Under the pieces are notes generated by a model. The model saw only the letters and a list, made by a program, of their open reading frames with translations, searched no databases and was not told the origin of the DNA. This document shows, in pieces, positions 1 to 6,326 of a stretch of DNA of 6,326 bases. This DNA comes from Cyclobacteriaceae bacterium. GTDB taxonomy: Bacteria > Bacteroidota > Bacteroidia > Cytophagales > Cyclobacteriaceae. The stretch's first letter is position 1. Each line of letters starts with the position of its first letter. A program made the position numbers and the translations under genes. Where the stretch lies: positions 1 through 6,326 of the forward strand of contig JAOUOM010000127.1 in assembly GCA_029880385.1 (NCBI GenBank). The letters run 5' to 3'.

Positions 1-1536
1 GCGACTTTCATTCCGATAGATGAAAGCCGATTGATTGATGTTATTGACCACCAGGTCAAGGTCGCCATCGTTATCCAGGTCGGCATACGCTGCCCCGTTG
101 CTATTGGAGGGGCGGTGCAGGCCCCAGGACTTTGTCCGATTGGTAAATTTCGTTCCCTGTTCATTCGAAAACATGTAATTGACTACATCGGAAGCTGGCA
201 TATGACCGATGATATCCAATACTTCCTCACGTACCAGGCGTCCCTTGGACTTGACGTAATCGTCCATGTATTTTATAAAATCCAGGTTGGTATAGTCCCT
301 ATAATAACCATTGGTCACATACAGGTCTTTCCAGCCGTCGTTATCATAGTCTGCAAGCAGGGCGGCCCAGCTCCAGTCGGTATTGGAAATACCTGCCTGC
401 TGGCCTATTTCACTGAATGTGCCATTCCCATTGTTGAGTTGCAGCATGTTTCGCATGTATTGGTAATGAAAGCCTGTGCGTACATTCAGGTCAAATTTTG
501 AATAATTATCGGGTGCCAGCAACAGTTTTTGGCGGTAATTGTCCTCAGGGAGCATGTCGAGTGTGACGACATCCTGAAATCCGTCATTATTGATGTCGGC
601 AATGTCGTTGCCCATTGAAAACTGGCTGTTGTGCCCCATGCTTTCATTCAGGGTATTGCGAAAGGTTCCGTCGCCATTGTTGATGTACAAATAATCCGGC
701 ACGGCATAATCGTTTGAAACATAAAAGTCGGGCCATCCATCGTTGTTACTATCAAAAATCCCGATACCGAGCCCATAGGACAGAGCCGAGCCGCTCACGC
801 CTGCCTGAGTAGTAATATCTTCAAATACGCCATCCGTCTGACGGTACAATCGCAATCCCCGGTATGGATCATCTTTTTTGAGAAATTCGGCTGTGCTTAC
901 TTCATTCAGGATGGGCAGCGATTTGGGGTTGTGGTTCAGGAGCAATGCATCCAGGTCCCCGTCTTTATCATAGTCGAAAAAATACGCCTGATTGCTAAAT
1001 CCCATACTGGCCAATCCATAATCGATGGCTTTATCCTCAAATATGGGTTGGCCGTCGGCATCGATACCCATGTTGATAAAAAGCTGGTTGGTTCGCTTGG
1101 CATCAGGCATGGCACCCGAGTAGCACAGGTAAATATCCGGCCGGTTGTCACCATTAATGTCGGCGACGGTAGCTCCCGTTTTCCACGGCCCGGGCCTTCC
1201 CGATACTACAGAAGCAGGCCCTTCTACAAAGGTCATCTCCCCCTTATTGAGATATAATGTATTGGTACCCATATTGGAGGTAAAATAGATGTCCATCCAT
1301 CCGTCGCCATTGAAATCGGCCGTCGCCACACCGCCCCCATTGTAGAAGTACTCGTACATCAGAATATTGGCATTCAGGCCCTCTTCCAGTGTGTTTTGAA
1401 ACGTGACATGTGTCTGACCGGTATCCAGCAGGGTAAACAAAGTAGGTTCCCCATCAGGAATGACCGCCTGTGGTGATTGTTGTGTACAGGCATAAGGCAC
1501 AAGCAAAAACAAGTAAAAATAGAAAGGGGATTTCAT
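1..1536 (-). CDS. FG-GAP/VCBS repeat lipoprotein, CRTAC1-like (3' end outside window)
   Basis: This frame is open from an ATG at 1536 to the left edge: 512 codons without a stop. The protein starts with a short hydrophobic segment (residues 5-16) ending in P-Y-A-Cys17, so it is probably exported and lipid-anchored, though this lipobox is not textbook. Seven calcium-loop motifs of the form D-x-[DN]-x-D-x-x-x-D follow, at residues 74-82, 126-134, 188-196, 262-270, 314-322, 396-404 and 486-494, as in the FG-GAP/VCBS blades of integrin-like beta-propellers. Signatures typical of the large Bacteroidota CRTAC1-like proteins are visible: YNGGGVATADFNGDG (65-79), LDMLPEDNYRQK (326-337), TDWSWAALLADYDNDG (386-401) and NGYYRDYTN (409-417). 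Relatives are commonly about 1,100 residues and often end in an ASPIC/UnbV domain, so roughly half is probably missing. It lies 95 bases after the susD-like gene, beyond a hairpin, on the same strand. No Shine-Dalgarno sequence precedes the ATG. The family is sure; the function is unknown, and a surface binding or adhesion role beside SusCD is inference. Confidence 0.9.
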   Translation of the reverse strand, partial: MKSPFYFYLFLLVPYACTQQSPQAVIPDGEPTLFTLLDTGQTHVTFQNTLEEGLNANILMYEYFYNGGGVATADFNGDGWMDIYFTSNMGTNTLYLNKGEMTFVEGPASVVSGRPGPWKTGATVADINGDNRPDIYLCYSGAMPDAKRTNQLFINMGIDADGQPIFEDKAIDYGLASMGFSNQAYFFDYDKDGDLDALLLNHNPKSLPILNEVSTAEFLKKDDPYRGLRLYRQTDGVFEDITTQAGVSGSALSYGLGIGIFDSNNDGWPDFYVSNDYAVPDYLYINNGDGTFRNTLNESMGHNSQFSMGNDIADINNDGFQDVVTLDMLPEDNYRQKLLLAPDNYSKFDLNVRTGFHYQYMRNMLQLNNGNGTFSEIGQQAGISNTDWSWAALLADYDNDGWKDLYVTNGYYRDYTNLDFIKYMDDYVKSKGRLVREEVLDIIGHMPASDVVNYMFSNEQGTKFTNRTKSWGLHRPSNSNGAAYADLDNDGDLDLVVNNINQSAFIYRNESR

Positions 1537-1567
1537 CGGAAAAGATCGCTTGGTTTAAGGTGTAAAA

Positions 1568-1609
1568 GTAAAAAATCTACCCCCGACAAGTTAGGGGTAG
1601 ATTTTTTAT
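1568..1609 (-). terminator. Rho-independent terminator after the susD-like gene (possibly bidirectional)
   Basis: A perfect 13-base inverted repeat, AAAAATCTACCCC at 1571-1583 and GGGGTAGATTTTT at 1594-1606, encloses a 10-base loop. Two further A-T pairs and a G-T pair extend it outward. Read on the minus strand, the hairpin begins about 22 bases after the susD stop and ends in six T (1575-1570), giving the GC-core stem plus U-tract of an intrinsic terminator. Because the flanks are A-rich on one side and T-rich on the other, it could also stop transcription on the plus strand, but no plus-strand gene is seen here. It separates the susCD pair from the repeat lipoprotein gene, which would therefore depend on its own promoter or on read-through. 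Confidence 0.85.
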
Positions 1610-1631
1610 TTTAAGTCAAAAATGAAATGGA

Positions 1632-3500
1632 TCAGTAACCAGGGTTCTGAACCAACAGTTCATTTCTGTTTATTTCATTTCTGTCAATCGGACGGTAATA
1701 CATTTTGTTGTCCCATGTACGGGTTTCATTTTCTGTATTATCCACTACGGTATAGGTGTAGTCGTACACGGTTTTGTCGTGACGATACGGCACCAGCGGT
1801 GTAGCCCCTGCTTTCAGGGTTGCCCTCACATTTATTGCCTTGATGCCGCGGCCCACCGTAGTTGCCGCTATCAACCAACGACGTGCATCATGGTAGCGAT
1901 GCTCTTCGTAGGACAGCTCAATCCTGCGTTCGTTACGGTACAGGTCAACCAAGGCTGCGCCTGTGGCTGTCGTAGCTGGCATACCGGCACGGAACCTGAT
2001 CTGGTTGAGCCAGTTGGTTGCTTCTGCCACATCACCTGTTTCCAAACAAGCCTCGATGTAGTTCAGGGCCACTTCGGTGTAGCGGATAAATGGCCAGGGC
2101 ACCACCTGCGAGTTGGACTGATTGTCAACCAATCCCGGATCCGGATCGATGAACTTTCGTGTATAATAGTGTGTACGGCTTCCGTTCCAGTTTTCGATCG
2201 GTGATTCCCGTGTGTCAATTCCATTGATGAATCCACCATTTCCGTCATCGTAATAGCCTGTCTGAATTTGATTGGCAGGATCAACGGCTGCCACGTCGGC
2301 CGGACGTGGTTTCCAGTCAGCCCCATCGTACAAAATAGTTGCGTAAAAACGTGGGTCACGATTGGAATACGGATCGGAACTATGCGCGGGGTTGGTCCAG
2401 TCAAATTTAGAACCATCCATCATTTCATAGTCATCTACCAGCTGCTGGATAGGGGTATTTCCTGCCCAGTTATGATAACCGTTAGGACCATTATTGATGG
2501 CATAATGCAAGCCTCCCAGTGGCCAGTTATCTTCTACCGTATAAAGCGGAGTAGCTGTACGCTGAAAGATCAATTCTGATGTTGCCGCTGCATCGCCCAC
2601 ACTACTTCCACCACCCATCGCGATGGAGATATAATTTGACGTGCCTTCTGAAGCAGAAACCGGAGCAGAAAGGCCAAACTTGTAACCGGATGTAGCATCC
2701 AGTACAGCTTTGGCTGCAGCTTTGGCATCCGCCCATCGTTGTGCCTGGGTTCCAGTCGAATAGGCAATCAAATCCATGTTTGGATATGAACCAAAAACAG
2801 CCGATGCCTTGGCACCATCGTGCTGGTCGCTGGCAGCATACAGCAATACCCTTGCTTTAAGTGCCATGGCACTTAGTTCAGTCGCACGTCCGGGCGTTTC
2901 ATCCTTGCCTGCTAGCAGGGTAATGGCATTATTCAAATCTGCAACTATAAAGTTGACACATTCTTCATACGTATTACGCGCGATGCTGTAATCATCACCC
3001 AAATTATACGGCTTATCGATCAGCGGCACACCGCCATAAAACCTGAGCAATTGCTGGTAGTAATAGGCACGCAGGAAATGAGCTTCCCCTGTCAGCCTGT
3101 CGCGTAACTCATCATCTGCAAACGTGGATGTTGGCAACCGGTCAAGGGCAACGTTGGCCTGACGAATAGCCAGGTACATGTTGTCCCAGTAATAGGTGCC
3201 GCTCATCCATGCCAGGGCAGATGGGCTTTCTGATCCTTCCGTAAAGCGGTTGATGTTTCGTCCCGCATGGGTAAACATGGCTTCGTCCGTATAGGCAGCC
3301 AGTGCCTGCTCTTCAAATCCGCCATATCCCAAAAAGGAATAGACATTGTAGATAAAGGCTTCGGCCAACGGGCCATCTCCCCATGTTGCTTCACTGGAAA
3401 TTTTATCCAATGGCTGTGTGTTCAGATAATCCGTGTTACAGGACAAAAACAACATGGATGACGCCAAGATTCCCGCTAATATATTTCTAGTTATTTTCAT
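1632..3500 (-). CDS. SusD/RagB-like outer-membrane nutrient-binding lipoprotein
   Basis: This 622-residue protein is a SusD/RagB family surface lipoprotein, which captures the substrate and caps the partner SusC barrel. It has a basic start and hydrophobic signal peptide ending in LFLS-Cys21, the likely lipidated residue. The usual N-terminal SusD pattern follows (DYLNTQPLDKIS near 24-35, then GEAHFLRAYYYQQLLRFYGGVPL at 138-160 in the helical TPR-like region). The C-terminal half carries DDYEMMDGSKF (356-366), RDPRFYATILYDG (381-393), RYTEVALNYIEA (473-484), IRFRAGMP (501-508) and RNERRIELSYEEHRYHDARRW (522-542). It ends in the typical YYRPIDRNEINRN...QNPGY tail. The length is within the family range, towards the long side. 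The ATG at 3500 is preferred over an in-frame TTG at 3509: it gives a compact signal peptide and leaves an 11-base gap after the susC stop, fitting co-transcription. No Shine-Dalgarno sequence is seen. The substrate is unknown; glycan is usual but peptides are also possible (RagB). Confidence 0.97.
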   Translation of the reverse strand: MKITRNILAGILASSMLFLSCNTDYLNTQPLDKISSEATWGDGPLAEAFIYNVYSFLGYGGFEEQALAAYTDEAMFTHAGRNINRFTEGSESPSALAWMSGTYYWDNMYLAIRQANVALDRLPTSTFADDELRDRLTGEAHFLRAYYYQQLLRFYGGVPLIDKPYNLGDDYSIARNTYEECVNFIVADLNNAITLLAGKDETPGRATELSAMALKARVLLYAASDQHDGAKASAVFGSYPNMDLIAYSTGTQAQRWADAKAAAKAVLDATSGYKFGLSAPVSASEGTSNYISIAMGGGSSVGDAAATSELIFQRTATPLYTVEDNWPLGGLHYAINNGPNGYHNWAGNTPIQQLVDDYEMMDGSKFDWTNPAHSSDPYSNRDPRFYATILYDGADWKPRPADVAAVDPANQIQTGYYDDGNGGFINGIDTRESPIENWNGSRTHYYTRKFIDPDPGLVDNQSNSQVVPWPFIRYTEVALNYIEACLETGDVAEATNWLNQIRFRAGMPATTATGAALVDLYRNERRIELSYEEHRYHDARRWLIAATTVGRGIKAINVRATLKAGATPLVPYRHDKTVYDYTYTVVDNTENETRTWDNKMYYRPIDRNEINRNELLVQNPGY

Positions 3501-3511
3501 TGTTGTCAAAC

Positions 3512-6326
3512 TTAAAATGTTATACTTAAACCCGTATTGATGACACGCTGCTGCGGATAATACACACCATTTTCTGCTTCTGCTTCCGGATCATAAATTT
3601 TGTATTTATTGAACGTAATCAGGTTCAATGCATTGACATAGATCCGAAGCGAACTAAATGCTTTTCCTCCACCAATCACGTCAGACGGCACATTGTACCC
3701 GACTTCAATGTTTTTCAGACGCACATAGTTTTTATTGAACAGATAGTATGTATTCCATCCAAAGCTACCACCGGTAAAGTAGGTATCACCACGGCTTGCC
3801 AATCGGGGATGAACATCACTGGGACTGTCAATGGACCAACGGTTATCGTTCTGGTACTTGAGGTAGTTACCGATATCACCCGACTCTGTCTGGATTCGGA
3901 TAGCTGCGCCCATGGCACCCTGCAACAACATGGAAAAGTCAAAGTTTTTGTACTGCATATCAAATGTTCCCCCAAAATTGAATTTTGGTGTACCATTTTT
4001 ATCCAGTCGGATTCTGTCATCGGCATCAATTTTATTGTCACCGTTTTGGTCTTTGAACTTCATGTCACCCGGAATCAACTGAGGTGTCACACCACTATAA
4101 TCAATGGTATTAGCCGCAATGTCCTCGATTCCTTTGAATACGCCATCATACTCATAGACCAGGTATCCGTCAATTGGCTTGCCTTCTTGCTTTTGATAGT
4201 CCGGAATACCGGGTATTTCATCAATAAAGATGATTTTATTTTTGGCATACCCGCCATTCAGACCGGCACTCCATACCATGTCACCACTTTTGGCATTGTA
4301 CATCAGGTTATATTCAAATCCCTTGTTTTCCACCTCTCCTGCATTTTCAGGAGGCAACAGGTTGCTGATCCCGGATGAAGCTGGTGTAGAACCTGATTTT
4401 TGAATAAGGAATTGAGAACGTAGGTTATAGAAATATTCAACCGTGAAATCAAATTTTCCGCTCATCACGGTACCGTCTAACCCGACGTTGTAATTGTTGG
4501 CACGCTCCCATGTAAAGACAGGGTTTGCAAGCCTTGTTTCAACCAGTGTGGTTTTTACCTGACTGTTTATCGGATAGGCACCAAAACCATAGGTAGCCAG
4601 GTAGGCATACTCCTGTAATCGTCCATTGAAATATACCTGGTCATTACCCATCTGTCCGTATGATCCTCTCAGCTTCAGGTAATCGACACCTGCCACATTA
4701 AAGAAACTTTCGTTGGATATGTTCCAGCCCAGTAACAGACCGGGAAAGAACCCAAACCGGGTGTCCTCGGAAAAGATATAGGATCCATCCCTTCTCCAGA
4801 TAAACTCTGCGAGGTATTTTTCTTTGTAGTTATAAGCAAAACGACCATAATAACCCAGACGGGCACCTTCATAGCCTCCGCCACCTGTATTCATATTGAG
4901 TGATCCTCCTGCAAAAAGCTGATCAACTGCCGGTGAAATATAGTTTCGACGATAGGCAAAGAAAGACTCACCACTGAAGCGTTCTTCGGTTGCCCCTGCC
5001 AAAATATTGATGGTATGTCCGTCACCAAACTCACGGTCATAGGTCAACATTCCCGTCAGGTTAGTTGCCATATGTGTGCTGTTGCGCATGGTGAGGCGGG
5101 GATCGCTAAAGTTGGAACGTACAGCCGGAACCAGTAATGGCTCACCGTTGGTGTCATAGGTTATTTTGTCCCAGTAATAAAGTTCCCAGGGAGTTTCCCA
5201 TCTTTTTTCCTTTTCACTATTATGGTCAATGGATGCGCTCAATGTCAATTTCAAACCACTTATCCAGGGATTGGTAATGTCAATCGACCCGTTAGTTTGC
5301 ACATAGTCTTTGGGGATATTGTGATAGCCTGTCGCATTCGTTGTTACCACGTACGGGTTTTGTCCATTTTCAATATCTGGGCCTGGCATACCGTTTGGCC
5401 ATACTTCAGGCTCCGTAGGACGTCCGCGCATCAACATACGGAAGATGGCACCGGCTGACTGGGTCGGGTAGTGACGATCTTCGCGACGAGCCATTATACC
5501 CAATTTGGTACTGATGTAGTCGTTTACTTTGGCATCCAGGTTTAACCTGAAGTTATATTGCTTGTAATAGGTCGCGGAATTGTTGTAAATACCATCCTGA
5601 TTGATATAGCCCAGGGAAGCCATGTATTTTACATCATCCGTACCACCGGCCAACTGCATGTTGTACCTTTTTTGTGGTGCCCATTTTTTGAAGGCATCGG
5701 CAAACCAATCGGTATCAGGATATCCCCAAGGATCCGAGCCATCGATGTGCTTCTGGATGGCATCCGGGCTGAAGTTGGCATTCAAAGGCGTGATACCGGG
5801 TGTCGCGGACGTGTATGAACCGGTGGATTTGATACTACTCCAGGCAGCCTCCCACTCATTGACCGGGATACTTTTATAAATAGGCAATTCATTCATGATA
5901 TTGGCATACTCTCCCGCATTGGACATTTCGGGAACCATCGTAGGCTGGGTAAAGCCCTGGTTGAAATCGAATGACAAGGCAGGCTTACCGGATGCGCCCC
6001 GCTTGGTCGTGATCAGGATGACACCATTGGCAGCCCGTGATCCGTAAATAGCAGCCGAAGCATCTTTAAGTACCGAAATGGAGGCAATGTCCTGTGGGCT
6101 TAGTCGGCCCAGTCCACCATCACGGCCCGGAATCCCATCAATTACGATCAATGGATCACTTTTCCCGGGTGTATTGGTACCCCGAATGTTTATTTTCGCT
6201 CCATCTGCGCCAGGCTCACCGCTTGTCTGGATAACCACTAAACCAGGAAGACGACCTGCCAACGAGTTTGACATTTCCACCGCCGGTGATTTAATCAGTT
6301 TTTTTCCTTCAACAGCTACCACAGCT
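3512..6326 (-). CDS. SusC/RagA-like TonB-dependent outer-membrane transporter (5' end outside window)
   Basis: About 937 codons are open from the right edge to a TAA at 3514-3512. The product is a SusC/RagA-type TonB-linked outer-membrane protein, which imports oligomers caught by the SusD partner. Counting from the GTG at 6322, residues 1-115 are most of the plug domain: SNSLAGRLPGLVVIQTSGEPG (18-38), INIRGTNTPG (44-53), PLIVIDGIPG (57-66) and the family hallmark LKDASAAIYGSRAANG (85-100), followed by VILITTKRG. The rest is a beta-barrel with many aromatic-ended strands, including NILAGATEE, an EF-hand-like DQNGDNKIDADD loop (758-769), a YVNALNLITFNKY segment, and a terminal phenylalanine as expected for outer-membrane assembly. 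That GTG is an internal codon, not a start: the frame stays open to the edge, and the signal peptide, carboxypeptidase-regulatory-like domain and TonB box expected in this family must lie upstream. No frameshift or internal stop is seen. It is the first of the susC-susD pair, 11 bases before the susD ATG. Confidence 0.97.
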   Translation of the reverse strand, partial: AVVAVEGKKLIKSPAVEMSNSLAGRLPGLVVIQTSGEPGADGAKINIRGTNTPGKSDPLIVIDGIPGRDGGLGRLSPQDIASISVLKDASAAIYGSRAANGVILITTKRGASGKPALSFDFNQGFTQPTMVPEMSNAGEYANIMNELPIYKSIPVNEWEAAWSSIKSTGSYTSATPGITPLNANFSPDAIQKHIDGSDPWGYPDTDWFADAFKKWAPQKRYNMQLAGGTDDVKYMASLGYINQDGIYNNSATYYKQYNFRLNLDAKVNDYISTKLGIMARREDRHYPTQSAGAIFRMLMRGRPTEPEVWPNGMPGPDIENGQNPYVVTTNATGYHNIPKDYVQTNGSIDITNPWISGLKLTLSASIDHNSEKEKRWETPWELYYWDKITYDTNGEPLLVPAVRSNFSDPRLTMRNSTHMATNLTGMLTYDREFGDGHTINILAGATEERFSGESFFAYRRNYISPAVDQLFAGGSLNMNTGGGGYEGARLGYYGRFAYNYKEKYLAEFIWRRDGSYIFSEDTRFGFFPGLLLGWNISNESFFNVAGVDYLKLRGSYGQMGNDQVYFNGRLQEYAYLATYGFGAYPINSQVKTTLVETRLANPVFTWERANNYNVGLDGTVMSGKFDFTVEYFYNLRSQFLIQKSGSTPASSGISNLLPPENAGEVENKGFEYNLMYNAKSGDMVWSAGLNGGYAKNKIIFIDEIPGIPDYQKQEGKPIDGYLVYEYDGVFKGIEDIAANTIDYSGVTPQLIPGDMKFKDQNGDNKIDADDRIRLDKNGTPKFNFGGTFDMQYKNFDFSMLLQGAMGAAIRIQTESGDIGNYLKYQNDNRWSIDSPSDVHPRLASRGDTYFTGGSFGWNTYYLFNKNYVRLKNIEVGYNVPSDVIGGGKAFSSLRIYVNALNLITFNKYKIYDPEAEAENGVYYPQQRVINTGLSITF

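Noticed and set aside
1563..1589. Possible Bacteroidota promoter for the repeat-lipoprotein gene: TTG at 1589-1587 and TACTTTTA at 1570-1563 on the minus strand
   Set aside because: The spacing is about 16 bases, shorter than the roughly 19-21 expected, the -7 element lacks the final G, and both parts overlap the terminator hairpin and its T-tract. It is too weak to annotate.
3498..3509. TTG at 3509 as the start of the susD-like gene
   Set aside because: It would add only three residues before an ATG that already begins a good signal peptide. The ATG at 3500 is the simpler choice.
3809..4378. Plus-strand open frame of 189 codons opposite the susC-like gene
   Set aside because: It lies wholly antisense to a strongly conserved barrel region, has no recognisable domain, and is best explained as a shadow of the real reading frame. 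The plus-strand frames at 31-501 (156 codons), 931-1257 and 1779-2204 were rejected for the same reason.
6320..6322. GTG at 6322 as the start of the susC-like gene
   Set aside because: The frame is open to the window edge, and the protein at this point is already inside the plug-domain lead-in, without a signal peptide. The gene is truncated by the window, not started here.
1..6326. A new defence, mobile or biosynthetic system
   Set aside because: All long minus-strand frames belong to recognisable nutrient-uptake or repeat-lipoprotein families. I saw no integrase, transposase, terminal inverted repeats, CRISPR-like spaced repeats, tRNA or rRNA, and no abrupt change in composition.

Overview
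The window reads as a piece of a Bacteroidota chromosome. All three genes lie on the minus strand, and each belongs to a family that is characteristic of, or strongly expanded in, that phylum. They are a SusC-like TonB-dependent outer-membrane transporter, its SusD-like surface lipoprotein partner, and a lipoprotein with many FG-GAP/VCBS-type calcium repeats of the CRTAC1-like kind. Starts without a Shine-Dalgarno sequence fit the same phylum. The mix of families resembles environmental Cytophagales, Chitinophagales or Saprospirales more than gut Bacteroides, but this is an inference and the sequence alone does not fix the genus.

Layout in the direction of transcription, from right to left: (1) 6326-3512, the susC-like gene, entering from outside the window and lacking its N-terminus; (2) 3500-1632, the susD-like gene, complete, 11 bases after the susC stop; (3) about 1609-1568, a strong hairpin with T-tracts that probably ends the susCD transcript; (4) 1536-1, a complete 5' end of an FG-GAP/VCBS repeat lipoprotein gene that runs off the left edge still open after 512 codons. 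No gap between genes exceeds 95 bases.

How they would work together: SusD captures an oligomeric nutrient (glycan or peptide) at the cell surface and acts as a lid on the SusC barrel, which imports it using TonB energy. The third protein is probably also lipid-anchored and built as a calcium-binding beta-propeller. It may be a surface accessory to the uptake pair, but no function can be assigned. There is no glycoside hydrolase, sulfatase, peptidase, regulator, sigma/anti-sigma pair, RNA gene, CRISPR array or mobile element in the window, so the substrate cannot be inferred.

This is a recognisable and fairly ordinary nutrient-uptake locus. The least understood part is the repeat lipoprotein and its place behind a terminator next to susCD. 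I found no convincing evidence of a wholly new system.
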